A stretch of 64,000 nt of DNA from Gracilimonas amylolytica. GTDB lineage: Bacteria > Bacteroidota > Rhodothermia > Balneolales > Balneolaceae. The translations under genes and the position numbers were made by a program. The stretch covers positions 62,001-126,000 of the forward strand of contig NZ_PQBS01000010.1 of NCBI RefSeq assembly GCF_002911695.1, given 5' to 3'. Below, in pieces: positions 19,490 to 28,713 of the stretch. Every line of letters begins with the position of its first letter. Positions within the stretch are counted from its first letter, which is position 1. Under the pieces are notes generated by a model. That model made no database searches and had not been told where the DNA came from. It saw only the letters and a list, made by a program, of their open reading frames with translations.

Positions 19490-21370
19490 ATGTCAGACAC
19501 TTACCGCGCACTTACCAGAAAATACCGGCCGACTTCCTTTGAGGATATTGTCTCACAGGATCATGTGAGCAACACCATCAAAAATGCGATCAAGCAGAAT
19601 CGTTTGTCTCATGCGTACATGTTTTGCGGTCCGCGAGGAGTGGGTAAAACCACCATGGCGAGGGTGCTGGCCCGTACCATTAACGAGATCGACAGCAGCA
19701 TTGACGGGGAGTCGCTGAATCAGACATTGAACATCGTTGAGATGGATGCCGCCTCCAATAATAAGGTGGATGATGTACATCACCTTCGCGAAAGCGTCCG
19801 GATCCCTCCGCAAAATGGTAAATACAAGGTCTTTATAGTGGATGAGGTCCATATGCTCAGTAAAGCGGCATTTAATGCCCTGCTAAAAACGCTTGAGGAA
19901 CCGCCTGAGCACGCTATTTTCATTTTTGCCACCACCGAACCGCACAAGGTTCTGCCTACCATTTTATCCCGCGTTCAGCGGTTCGATTTCAAACGAATTT
20001 CAGTAGATGAGATCGTTCAGCGTTTGCGCAAGATCTCCCTGGATGAAGATATTTCCATTGATGAGGAATCCCTGCATGTGATCGCTAAAAAAGCGGACGG
20101 AGCCCTGCGCGATGCCCTTGGGCTCATGGATCAGGCTATAGCATTCTGTGGTGATACCATCACTCACAACGAACTGCTGCAGGCACTCAATGTGGTGGGA
20201 ACCGATCGCCTGTTTGAATTTATGGAGTGCGTTAAGGATCATGATGCCGACCGTGGACTGGAACTGATCAACACGCTGCTTCAGGAAGGCTATGACATTC
20301 AGGAATATCTGATAGGGTTGACGGAACACCTCCGGAATTTGTACATCGCTCACGAAACATCTAAGCTGTACCTGGTGGAGGCCTCTGAGGAAACCAAAAA
20401 ACGGTATCAGCAGACGGCCGGAGATTTTTCACGGGATGACCTGATGCGCATGCTGCATATCATCAGCGAAGCACAGATCAAGTTGAAGGATGCGAGTCAG
20501 CCAAGAATACAGTTTGAGATCACCCTGCTGAAGCTCATTCACATGGAGCGGAGTGAGCAACTTTCTGAACTGCTGGCCGGACTTCAGGAGTTAAAAAAAA
20601 ACTCCGGTAACTTCGTAGCCCCTTCCCAAAACGGTTCAACCCAAAAAGAAGTGAAGCCTGAACCTGAAGAACAGGCCGAAAAAGTATCTGAACCGGTTGA
20701 TGAGACCGAATCAACTGAGGAAAACCTCGAACCTCAGCCCCTCAACCCCTCAACTGACTCTGAAGCAGTAGGATCGGACGGTAGCTCTCCCGGACCAAAA
20801 GAATCTGAAATTGAGGTCGAAGCTGAAGCTGAAGTCGATACTCAAATTGAAGAAGAGGAAGACGATGATTTTGATATTGGCGCTCCTGCTTTGATCACTA
20901 CCTTAGCCCGAAAGGCCCGTGCATCGGTTCAGTCCGAAAAGCAGAAACAAACGGCACCGTCTAATGGTGCCCCTACGGAAACCTCTTCTGAAAAAGACCT
21001 CCCTGAGAAGATCACCACAGAATATGTTCAGGAGATCTGGGTTGAATACCTGGAGTCATTAAAAGGTGATTTCCCTATGCTTTTACATCTGCAGATGGAG
21101 CGAACCAAAGTTAAGAAGGTTAAAGGCGGAGAACTTCACCTGGAGTGTGATAACAGTTTTGCCCAGAAAATGCTGGATGAGCAGAGTACGGATCTGCAGT
21201 TCAAGCTAAAGGAATTTACAGGCAGCGTACTGCGTTTTAACATCTCCGTGGGTGAGATAGATGAAAAAGACAAACCCATGAGCGTGTACGAGCGCTTTAA
21301 ACAAATACAACAAAAAGACCCCATCATACGTGATATCGTTGAGATCTTTGGGGCTGAACTTGAATATTAA
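19490..21370 (+). CDS. dnaX: DNA polymerase III subunit gamma/tau
   Basis: A 626-residue clamp-loader ATPase. Walker A GPRGVGKTT is at 47-55, the Walker B region is VDEVHML, with an SRVQRF sensor/arginine-finger segment. Domain III runs to about residue 360, then an acidic low-complexity linker (about 385-480) and a tau-specific C-terminal domain (about 500-626). Two oddities: the four zinc-binding cysteines normally between Walker A and B are missing, and an A9 run at codons 368-371 precedes near-immediate stops in both other frames, suggesting a slippage-produced gamma form of about 373 residues. It is first in the dnaX-ybaB-recR cluster. Confidence 0.95.
   Translation: MSDTYRALTRKYRPTSFEDIVSQDHVSNTIKNAIKQNRLSHAYMFCGPRGVGKTTMARVLARTINEIDSSIDGESLNQTLNIVEMDAASNNKVDDVHHLRESVRIPPQNGKYKVFIVDEVHMLSKAAFNALLKTLEEPPEHAIFIFATTEPHKVLPTILSRVQRFDFKRISVDEIVQRLRKISLDEDISIDEESLHVIAKKADGALRDALGLMDQAIAFCGDTITHNELLQALNVVGTDRLFEFMECVKDHDADRGLELINTLLQEGYDIQEYLIGLTEHLRNLYIAHETSKLYLVEASEETKKRYQQTAGDFSRDDLMRMLHIISEAQIKLKDASQPRIQFEITLLKLIHMERSEQLSELLAGLQELKKNSGNFVAPSQNGSTQKEVKPEPEEQAEKVSEPVDETESTEENLEPQPLNPSTDSEAVGSDGSSPGPKESEIEVEAEAEVDTQIEEEEDDDFDIGAPALITTLARKARASVQSEKQKQTAPSNGAPTETSSEKDLPEKITTEYVQEIWVEYLESLKGDFPMLLHLQMERTKVKKVKGGELHLECDNSFAQKMLDEQSTDLQFKLKEFTGSVLRFNISVGEIDEKDKPMSVYERFKQIQQKDPIIRDIVEIFGAELEY
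20587..20618 (+). promoter_or_regulatory. Candidate dnaX slippage/frameshift site (A9 run)
   Basis: Nine A residues (20593-20601) are flanked by GGAGTT and AACTCC, which can pair. The minus-one frame reads AAA CTC CGG TAA (stop at 20608-20610), and the plus-one frame reaches TAG at 20616-20618. The position is at the end of clamp-loader domain III. Confidence 0.6.
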
Positions 21371-21457
21371 CACCTGCCACCCCATGAATGACCCGTGCTT
21401 TTACGCCAGTGGTCAAAGTGGCATTACATCGAATTCACTAAATCAAATCGAAGACTT

Positions 21458-21805
21458 ATGAACAATTTTAACATGGCCGATATGTTTGGCAAGATCCAGG
21501 AAATGCAATCGAAAATGCAGGAGGCGCAGGAAGGCCTCAACGACGTGATCGTAGAGGCTGAAGCCGGCGGTGGCATGGTGAAAGTGAAAGCCAACGGCAA
21601 CAAGCAGATCGTTTCCATTGAAATGGACAATGATGTGGTTGATCCGGCCGACAAAGAAATGCTGGAAGACCTGATCGTGGCCGGTGTTAACAAAGCTCTT
21701 GAAAAAGCTGAGGAGGCATCTAAAGAAAAAATGCAGGAAATGTATAAGAATATGATGCCCGGCGGCGGTATTCCCGGAATGGACATGTCTAAATTTGGAC
21801 TATAA
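21458..21805 (+). CDS. ybaB: YbaB/EbfC family nucleoid-associated protein
   Basis: The ATG at 21458 gives about 115 residues, close to the family norm; an upstream in-frame start is poor. The sequence shows the N-terminal helix with MADMFGKIQEMQSKMQ, the central VEAEAGGGMVKVKANGNKQI beta block, and a C-terminal helix ending in a Gly/Met-rich tail (MPGGGIPGMDM). The family binds DNA as a dimer. It is placed between dnaX and recR, the classical arrangement. Confidence 0.92.
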   Translation: MNNFNMADMFGKIQEMQSKMQEAQEGLNDVIVEAEAGGGMVKVKANGNKQIVSIEMDNDVVDPADKEMLEDLIVAGVNKALEKAEEASKEKMQEMYKNMMPGGGIPGMDMSKFGL

Positions 21806-21807
21806 AT

Positions 21808-21872
21808 CAGGTACAAGGTTCAAGGGGTTAGGTTTCAGAAACACTAACACCTAATACCTTGCGCCTTGCCTC
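21808..21872. repeat. Imperfect palindrome between ybaB and recR
   Basis: CAAGGTTCAAGGGGTTAGG on the left is roughly complementary to CCTAATACCTTGCGCCTTG on the right. It is made of the same AAGGTGTTAGG-type words found at 6629-6711 and 49620-49682. It may be an attenuator or an extragenic palindrome. Confidence 0.45.
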
Positions 21873-21879
21873 TTAAAAC

Positions 21880-22482
21880 ATGCAAATAACCTCAGAATAT
21901 TTAGAACGGGCGATCGAGCAGCTTTCCAAGCTCCCGGGAACCGGCAGAAAATCAGCTCAGCGTATTGCCATCCATCTTTTAAAACAGAATAGCGATTATG
22001 CCCTTAGTCTGGCTCAGGCTATCGTTGACCTCAAGGAAAAGGTAACCCGATGTTCCGTTTGTGGAAATGTAAGTGATTCCGATCCTTGCAAGATCTGTGA
22101 TAACCCCAAAAGAGATCCCTCAGCCATTTGTGTGGTGGAAGAATTCAATGATGTCTATATCATCGAAAAATCGAATGAATTCCGGGGCCGATATCATGTT
22201 CTTGGAGGCGTGATCTCTCCTATGGACAACATTGGTCCCGACAAATTACGTATTCAGGAATTACTGAAACGGGTCGGGGAAGATGATCAGATCAATGAAG
22301 TGATATTAGCTTTGAACCCGGATGCGGAGGGTGAGGCCACGTCTTACTACATCAACAAATTATTGAAGCAATATGATGTGCAGGTAACGCGTATTGCCTA
22401 TGGAATTCCTATGGGAACCGAACTGGAGTTCATCGATGAAGCCACTTTAAGCCGTGCCTTCGCCAGCCGGAACTCTTTTTAA
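21880..22482 (+). CDS. recR: Recombination mediator RecR
   Basis: A 200-residue RecR of standard length. A helix-hairpin-helix is at the N-terminus (LSKLPGTGRKSAQRIA), then a C4 zinc finger (Cys58, 61, 70, 73), a Toprim domain beginning at ICVVEE, and a C-terminal Walker-B-like ATYYIN/RIAYGIPMG segment. It helps RecF/RecO load RecA at gaps. It closes the dnaX-ybaB-recR cluster. Confidence 0.96.
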   Translation: MQITSEYLERAIEQLSKLPGTGRKSAQRIAIHLLKQNSDYALSLAQAIVDLKEKVTRCSVCGNVSDSDPCKICDNPKRDPSAICVVEEFNDVYIIEKSNEFRGRYHVLGGVISPMDNIGPDKLRIQELLKRVGEDDQINEVILALNPDAEGEATSYYINKLLKQYDVQVTRIAYGIPMGTELEFIDEATLSRAFASRNSF

Positions 22483-22489
22483 TCATGGG

Positions 22490-23018
22490 CTTAGCAAACT
22501 CTGCGAAACCCTTGCGTTCTTTGCGGTTTATTTTAACTTGGTCTGTTACCGCAGAGATCGCTGAGATCATGCAAAGTACGCTAAGAACAAACGACCATGA
22601 CAGAGAATGATATTTCAAAAATAGTTTTGGATTCTGCCATTCAGGTTCACCGGGCGCTTGGTCCCGGCTTGTTAGAATCAGCATACCAAAAATGTTTAGC
22701 GTATGAATTGATGCAGCAGAATTTGTTTGTTGAAACAGAAAGAGGACTCCCTTTAGTTTATAAAGAAGTTGAAATGGAAGTTGGCTACAGAGTTGATATC
22801 TTTGTTAACCATAAAGTCATTGTAGAGATTAAATCAGTTGATGCCCTCAACGACATTCATTTAGCTCAGGTTTTAACATATTTAAAATTATCTGATTCAA
22901 AACTTGGCTTACTTATTAACTTCAATACTAATTTATTAATAAACGGTTTTCGACGAGTTGTAAATAACCTCTAACTCCGCGTGCTTTGCGTAAACTTTGC
23001 GCTCTCTGCGGTAAATTT
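22490..23018. repeat. CTTTGCG-type repeats flanking the GxxExxY gene
   Basis: The left flank (about 22497-22530, with CTTGCGTTCTTTGCGG) and right flank (about 22979-23012, with CTTTGCGCTCTCTGCGG) are in the same orientation. A reverse-oriented relative (ACCGCAGAGATCGCTGAGAT) lies at about 22548-22569. They bracket the GxxExxY ORF, consistent with insertion of the gene between recR and the M1 peptidase gene as a unit. Confidence 0.55.
22597..22974 (+). CDS. GxxExxY family protein (PD-(D/E)XK nuclease-like)
   Basis: A 125-residue protein with the name-giving motif GLLESAY (residues 24-30, GxxExxY). A nuclease-like core follows: YRVDIFV...VIVEIKSVD, giving the D...ExK pattern. The family is common in environmental genomes and its function is unsettled; a selfish or defence role is often suspected. 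It is embedded between CTTTGCG-type direct repeats and interrupts an otherwise plus-strand gene run, which suggests mobility. Confidence 0.85.
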   Translation: MTENDISKIVLDSAIQVHRALGPGLLESAYQKCLAYELMQQNLFVETERGLPLVYKEVEMEVGYRVDIFVNHKVIVEIKSVDALNDIHLAQVLTYLKLSDSKLGLLINFNTNLLINGFRRVVNNL

Positions 23019-23025
23019 ATACTGT

Positions 23026-24906
23026 ATGAAAAAACTACTATCGCTACTACTAATTACCATCTTAACACTGCCTGTTTTGCAGGCTCAGAACCGTGATTAC
23101 TGGCAACAGCACGTGGATTACACCATGGAGATTGACGTGGATGCTGAAAACCATCAATATGCGGGTAAGCAAACATTGGTTTACACCAATAATTCGCCCC
23201 ACACCCTGGATCGGGTTTACTACCACCTGTATTTCAATGCCTTCCAGCCGGAAAGCATGATGGATATTCGCTCCAGAACCATCGTTGATCCGGATCGCCG
23301 GGTGGGTGACCGCATCTACAATCTTTCCGAAGATGAGATCGGTTACCAAAGAGTGAATTCACTTACACAAAACGGTCGTGCCGTAGATTATGAAACGGAC
23401 GGCACCGTGCTGGTAGTTGACCTTAACGAGCCGATCGGCCCAGGTGAAAAAGCCACATTCGAAATGGAATGGGATGCTCAGGTTCCCTTGCAGATCCGCC
23501 GCTCCGGCTGGAATAACGCTGAGGGTGTTGAGTTCTCAATGAGTCAGTGGTACCCTAAAATGGCTGAATATGACTACCAAGGCTGGCATCCAAATGAGTA
23601 CGTTGGACGTGAATTCCACGCTCCATTTGGCAATTTTGACGTCAAGATCACCATCGATCAGGATTATGTATTAGGTGGAACCGGTGTTCTCCAAAACCCG
23701 AATGAGATCGGCTACGGATATGAAGAAGAAAGTGCACGTGTAGAGCGCCCACGTGGTGATAAAATGACCTGGCACTTTAAGGCCGAAAATGTGATCGATT
23801 TCTTCTGGGGAGCCGATCCGGATTTCAAACACGTTACGGCTCAGGTTCCCAACGGACCAAAACTACATTTTCTGTATCAGCAGCCTGCCGTTGTTGAAGG
23901 AGCTTCAGACGAAGCCAACGCTCAGTACACAGAGAATTGGGAGCAGCTGGTGGAATACACCATCGGTGCTTTTGAATATGCCAATGAGCACTTTGGTGAG
24001 TATCCCTATCCGCAATACACCAACCTGCAAGGTGGTGACGGCGGAATGGAATACCCTATGGGAACCCTTATTACCGGTGGAAGAAGCCTTGGTAGCCTGG
24101 TTGGCGTGATGGTTCACGAAATGTATCACAGTTGGTTCCAGAATGTGCTGGCCACCAACGAAAGCCTGCTCGAATGGATGGATGAAGGCTTCACCAGTTT
24201 TGCTTCCTCAGAAACCATGGCTCATTTATTTGACCGTGACGGCAATGTTCACTCCGGCTCCTACCGAAGCTACAATTACATTGTTCAAAGCGGCAATGAA
24301 GAGCCTATGACCACCCATGCCGATCATTACAATACCAATGGCGCATACAGTGTGGCCGCATATTCCAAAGGAGCTGTATTCCTGAATCAACTGGAGTACA
24401 TTATCGGTAAAGAAGATTTCCGGAACGGTATGCTGAAATACCATGAAACCTGGAAAATGAAGCATCCTACCGCCCTCGATTTCGTTAACATCATGGAGCA
24501 GGAATCCGGTATGATCCTCGACTGGTATTACGAATATTTCGTGCAAACCACGAAGACCATCGATTACGGAATTGAATCGGTAGTGGGAGACGAGAACAAG
24601 ACCGTTGCCAAACTTGAGCGCAACAAATTGATGCCTATGCCACTCGATATTGTGGTGGAATACACCAATGGTGAAAAGGAATTGTTCTACCTGCCACTGC
24701 GTATGATGCGTGGCGAAAAACCAATCGAAACCGACATGAAGCGCACGGTTCTGCGAGACTGGACCTGGGTTGAGCCGACTTACAACCTGGTGATCAACAA
24801 ACCGGCCTCACAGATCAAGAGCATCACCATTGATCCAACCGAGCGTTTAGCTGATATTAATTCAGATAATAATTCTTTCGATGTGGCTTCAATGTTGAGT
24901 GAATAA
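23026..24906 (+). CDS. M1 family zinc aminopeptidase-like metallopeptidase
   Basis: The ATG at 23026 starts a clean signal peptide (LLSLLLITILTLPVLQAQ), giving 626 residues; the longer frame begins inside the upstream repeat. The zinc site HEMYH (364-368) is followed 18 residues later by the third ligand Glu387 (HExxH-x18-E). The substrate motif reads GGMEYP, a variant of GAMEN. It is probably a periplasmic or outer-membrane-associated aminopeptidase acting on short peptides. It is followed by a strong terminator. Confidence 0.92.
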   Translation: MKKLLSLLLITILTLPVLQAQNRDYWQQHVDYTMEIDVDAENHQYAGKQTLVYTNNSPHTLDRVYYHLYFNAFQPESMMDIRSRTIVDPDRRVGDRIYNLSEDEIGYQRVNSLTQNGRAVDYETDGTVLVVDLNEPIGPGEKATFEMEWDAQVPLQIRRSGWNNAEGVEFSMSQWYPKMAEYDYQGWHPNEYVGREFHAPFGNFDVKITIDQDYVLGGTGVLQNPNEIGYGYEEESARVERPRGDKMTWHFKAENVIDFFWGADPDFKHVTAQVPNGPKLHFLYQQPAVVEGASDEANAQYTENWEQLVEYTIGAFEYANEHFGEYPYPQYTNLQGGDGGMEYPMGTLITGGRSLGSLVGVMVHEMYHSWFQNVLATNESLLEWMDEGFTSFASSETMAHLFDRDGNVHSGSYRSYNYIVQSGNEEPMTTHADHYNTNGAYSVAAYSKGAVFLNQLEYIIGKEDFRNGMLKYHETWKMKHPTALDFVNIMEQESGMILDWYYEYFVQTTKTIDYGIESVVGDENKTVAKLERNKLMPMPLDIVVEYTNGEKELFYLPLRMMRGEKPIETDMKRTVLRDWTWVEPTYNLVINKPASQIKSITIDPTERLADINSDNNSFDVASMLSE

Positions 24907-24930
24907 TTCCTTATTTTTAGCAGATCATCT

Positions 24931-24961
24931 AAAGGCGTTGCTCATTGCAACGCCTTTTTTA
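24931..24961 (+). terminator. Rho-independent terminator
   Basis: A perfect 8-bp stem, GGCGTTGC (24934-24941) with GCAACGCC (24947-24954), a five-base loop and a T-tract. It lies 25 bases after the M1 peptidase stop. Confidence 0.93.
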
Positions 24962-25024
24962 TTTAATGAACTTTTTAAAACTCACTTTAATTAAGCTTAC
25001 ATACGCTTAAACTCATCATATACC

Positions 25025-26179
25025 ATGTCCCAAAAAGATTACGCCAAACTGGCTCTCGAAGCACACGAAAAATACAAAGGCAAGATCTCTGTTGAACCCA
25101 AAATGCCTCTCGAAACCAAAGACGACCTGAGCATTGCCTATACACCCGGTGTGGCCAAACCATGTCAGGAGATCGCTGAAGACAAGGAAAAAGCTTACAC
25201 ATACACAGCTAAAGGAAATATGGTGGCCGTGGTCAGTGACGGCTCTGCGGTTTTAGGTCTTGGAAATATTGGCCCCGAGGCTTCTCTCCCGGTTATGGAA
25301 GGAAAATCCGTACTGTTCAAAAAGTTTGCCAATGTAGATGCCTTTCCCATCATCCTTGATACACAGGATACCGACGAGATCATCCATACGGTAAAAAATA
25401 TTGCTCCCGGTTTTGGCGGTATCAACCTGGAAGACATCTCGGCTCCACGCTGTTTTGAAATTGAAAAGCGACTGAAGCAGGAACTCAACATCCCTGTATT
25501 TCATGACGATCAGCATGGTACAGCTATTGTAACGCTGGCCGGAATGTACAACGCTCTTGAACTCACTCATAAAGAAATGAGTGAACTTCAGGTAGTGGTC
25601 AATGGAGCGGGCGCAGCCGGTGTGGCTATTGTGAAGTTATTATTTGCCGCCGGAGTTAAAGATGTCATTATGTGCGACAGCCGTGGGATCATTTACAAAG
25701 GAAGAAAAAGCCTGAATCACACGAAGAAGGAAATGGCTGAGATCACTAATAAACAAGGGCGTAAAGGGTCTCTGGAAGATGCGGTTAAAGACATGGATGT
25801 CTTCATCGGTGTTTCCGTGCCTAATGTATTGTCCGGGGAAATGGTTCGAAGCATGAACGATAATCCCATGATCTTCGCGATGTCGAATCCGGATCCTGAA
25901 ATTCTGCCGGAAGATGCCAAAGCAGCCGGAGCTGCAGTCGTTGCAACCGGTCGCTCAGACTTCCCTAATCAGATCAATAATGTACTCGCCTTTCCGGGAT
26001 TGTTCCGCGGTGCCTTGGATGCCCGCATCACGCGCTTGACCACAAAAATGTTCATCACAGCCGCTAAAGCCATTGCCGACTGTGTGGAAGATGTGACCCC
26101 GGATAAGATCATCCCAAGTCCCTTTGATGAGCGTGTTCCACAACGTGTAGCAAATGCCATCATCGAAAGTGCCGAATAA
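25025..26179 (+). CDS. maeB: Malic enzyme (oxaloacetate-decarboxylating malate dehydrogenase), short form
   Basis: A 384-residue malic enzyme converting malate to pyruvate and CO2 with NAD(P)+. The N-terminal catalytic part contains YTPGVAKPC, the metal-binding FHDDQHGTAIV, and the cofactor loop NGAGAAGVAIVK. The C-terminal phosphotransacetylase-like domain of long MaeB proteins is absent, as in many short bacterial enzymes. It is monocistronic between terminator-flanked genes and links the TCA cycle to pyruvate and NADPH. Confidence 0.93.
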   Translation: MSQKDYAKLALEAHEKYKGKISVEPKMPLETKDDLSIAYTPGVAKPCQEIAEDKEKAYTYTAKGNMVAVVSDGSAVLGLGNIGPEASLPVMEGKSVLFKKFANVDAFPIILDTQDTDEIIHTVKNIAPGFGGINLEDISAPRCFEIEKRLKQELNIPVFHDDQHGTAIVTLAGMYNALELTHKEMSELQVVVNGAGAAGVAIVKLLFAAGVKDVIMCDSRGIIYKGRKSLNHTKKEMAEITNKQGRKGSLEDAVKDMDVFIGVSVPNVLSGEMVRSMNDNPMIFAMSNPDPEILPEDAKAAGAAVVATGRSDFPNQINNVLAFPGLFRGALDARITRLTTKMFITAAKAIADCVEDVTPDKIIPSPFDERVPQRVANAIIESAE

Positions 26180-26296
26180 CTGTGGCTATTCAGACCGGAG
26201 GTGTAGCTTCGATATCTTTTTACAAAATGCACCTCCGCCTGATATTCAAAATCTTTACTTTCCCTGACTTCTATCAACAAAAATATCAGGAAAGTA

Positions 26297-28519
26297 ATGA
26301 GGTCCATATATTTAGCCGCCTGTGTACTAATTTTCACAGCGTTTTCATTCAGTGCATTCGGGCAAATACAACCACCGGTTCCGGATCCCACCGATTTTGA
26401 AGTCACGGCTGTATTCACCGAAAATCCACCTTTTGTAGATGGAGACCTGAGTGACGAGGTTTGGCAGGATATTCAACCCATCACGAACCTGACACAGGTC
26501 TGGCCAAACGACGGTGCTGAAGCCACTGAAGACTCTGAGGTCAGGATCGCCTATGACCGCGATCACCTCTATTTCGCATTCCGTTTTTATGATAAGGATC
26601 CCGAGCTGATCCGCGCCAAGAACCTGGAACGGGGTGGCCGCAACAACCGGGATGATCACGCCTATATCGGTATCGACACCTATCGCGATGGCCGTAATGC
26701 CTACCTGTTTGAAATGAATGCGCTTGGCACTCAGGATGATGCCCTGGTAACCGATGAAAAGATCAGCTACGAAAGTTTTTCGTGGGATGCGGTTTTCATC
26801 AGCGAAACCAAGATCGATGAGGAGGGATGGACCCTTGAGGTTTCCATTCCGTTCAGGCAGCTTCGCTTTCCGGAAGGTGATGAACTTGAGTTTGGGCTTA
26901 TGGTCTCACGTATGATCAACCGTAAGAACGAACGTGTGCTCTGGCCGGCTATCGGGATGGAATACGGGGGCAGTTTTGGCGTGTTGGCCGCCGCCTCCCA
27001 ATACGGAACTTTGAAAGGCATCCGGAATATTCGGCGTGGGAATAATATTGAGTTAAAGCCTTATGTGATCTCAGGGGTGCAGGAAGTGCGACCGGATCTT
27101 CAGAACGAAGCGACCGATACCGATTATACCTACGACATTGGCGGTGATATGAAATGGGGGATCACTTCTAACCTGACTTTGGATATGACCGTAAACACCG
27201 ACTTTGCTCAGGTGGAATCCGATAATGTACAGCTGAACCTTTCCCGTTTCAGTCTCTTCTTCCCGGAGAAACGGGAGTTTTTCCTGGAACGAGCCGGTCT
27301 GTTTGAACATGGTAATGCACGTTCAACCCAAACCTTTTTCTCAAGGCGAATTGGCCTGACCGATCAGATCCTGACCGGGGCCCGCATGACCGGGCAGGTT
27401 GGCCGATTCTCGATCGGTGCCATGAATATTGAAACAGGTGACAAACTGAAGCAGGCCTTTGGCAGTCAATCGGTTAATAATTCGGTAGCGAGGATCCGAA
27501 CCAATGTCTTTCCAAGAGCAACCGTTGGCAGTATCATCACTAACGTGGAGCAGGTTGATGGATATAATCGCGCCCTCGGGTTTGATACAAAATACCGGTT
27601 CTGGACTTCCAGTGAATTTAATGCCTGGTACACAAAGGTCTGGGATAACACCGATATCCTGAACGATCAGGCAGGTCATGCCAGCCTTCAGCTTCAGAAT
27701 GACACCTACGAAGCCGGTGGTTCATTTACAAGTGTGGGAGCAAACTACGCGCCGGCACTTGGGTTTGTGAGACGCCTTGATATGAGGGAATACTCGGGTA
27801 ATCTGGGATATAACCCAACGGTCGATATCGCGGCCATACCCGGTATCCGGCGATTCAACATAGGAACCGATTATGATTATATAGAAGGACAGAATGGGGT
27901 CAAACAATCGACCTATTGGTCCGGAAGTATAAGTGCTGAATTCAGTAGAAATCAAAACATAACCCTTTCTGCTAACCGGGAATTTGAACGTTTATTTTCC
28001 CCGTTTTCCATCCGGCCTGATGCTATCATACCGGCCGGTGAATATACTTTCGACAGAGTAGGACTTAGCATTACAACCGATGAAAGTCAGCGTGTTTTTG
28101 GGTCGGCATCAGCGGGCATTGGTGAGTTTTTCAATGGAAACAGAACAGAATTTGGTGGCAGTATTGGGTTTCGTCAGTCCAAACATTTACACCTTGAGGC
28201 CAATTTAGATCACAGTATCATTGACCTGCCAATCACTAACGGTGAGTTTGAAGCCACCACCGTCTCAACTTCCATTCTGGGCGCCCTGAGCCGCAAGCTC
28301 TTTGCCAAAGCTCTGATACAGTACGATAATTTCTCAAGAGATCTTCAGGCAAACCTCAGGGTAAACTGGATCCACACACCCGGCAGTGACCTTTTCTTCG
28401 TCATCAATACCTCCTATCACCTAACCGGCGATAACGAAATGCTCTTCGACCCAAGGCGTGATATGATCATGAATAGTCAGGCCGCCGTTGCCAAGATCAC
28501 GTATTTGATCATGTTGTAA
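26297..28519 (+). CDS. DUF5916 outer-membrane protein with CBM9-like domain
   Basis: A 740-residue protein with a signal peptide (about 1-22). Residues about 35-240 match a carbohydrate-binding family 9-like domain (DGDLSDEVWQ, then a DHLYFAFRFYDKDP block). The remainder is the DUF5916 region, rich in alternating beta strands with FFPEKREFFLE and SRRIG motifs, probably an outer-membrane barrel. The family is abundant in Bacteroidota and Balneolota, and its physiological role is not established. It is monocistronic. Confidence 0.85.
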   Translation: MRSIYLAACVLIFTAFSFSAFGQIQPPVPDPTDFEVTAVFTENPPFVDGDLSDEVWQDIQPITNLTQVWPNDGAEATEDSEVRIAYDRDHLYFAFRFYDKDPELIRAKNLERGGRNNRDDHAYIGIDTYRDGRNAYLFEMNALGTQDDALVTDEKISYESFSWDAVFISETKIDEEGWTLEVSIPFRQLRFPEGDELEFGLMVSRMINRKNERVLWPAIGMEYGGSFGVLAAASQYGTLKGIRNIRRGNNIELKPYVISGVQEVRPDLQNEATDTDYTYDIGGDMKWGITSNLTLDMTVNTDFAQVESDNVQLNLSRFSLFFPEKREFFLERAGLFEHGNARSTQTFFSRRIGLTDQILTGARMTGQVGRFSIGAMNIETGDKLKQAFGSQSVNNSVARIRTNVFPRATVGSIITNVEQVDGYNRALGFDTKYRFWTSSEFNAWYTKVWDNTDILNDQAGHASLQLQNDTYEAGGSFTSVGANYAPALGFVRRLDMREYSGNLGYNPTVDIAAIPGIRRFNIGTDYDYIEGQNGVKQSTYWSGSISAEFSRNQNITLSANREFERLFSPFSIRPDAIIPAGEYTFDRVGLSITTDESQRVFGSASAGIGEFFNGNRTEFGGSIGFRQSKHLHLEANLDHSIIDLPITNGEFEATTVSTSILGALSRKLFAKALIQYDNFSRDLQANLRVNWIHTPGSDLFFVINTSYHLTGDNEMLFDPRRDMIMNSQAAVAKITYLIML

Positions 28520-28530
28520 TGGGTAGGATA

Positions 28531-28600
28531 ACTCCATCATTCAGTTCCGCTTATACCTAACCTATAAAGTAAGAACCTAAATGGAACCGGGTGATGGAGT
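28531..28600. repeat. Post-gene inverted repeat
   Basis: Arms at 28531-28548 (ACTCCATCATTCAGTTCC) and 28583-28600 (GGAACCGGGTGATGGAGT) are complementary at 16 of 18 positions. It follows the DUF5916 stop and may terminate transcription. A partial third copy (CATCCATCACCCCGTCC) follows at about 28630. Confidence 0.5.
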
Positions 28601-28713
28601 GGGTAAAGGGTTAGGTGGTTAAATCAAACTCATCCATCACCCCGTCCATTGCCATAGTCATCTTTCCGATACTTAATTATATAGGACGAAATGATGGATT
28701 TTCGTCATTCAGG

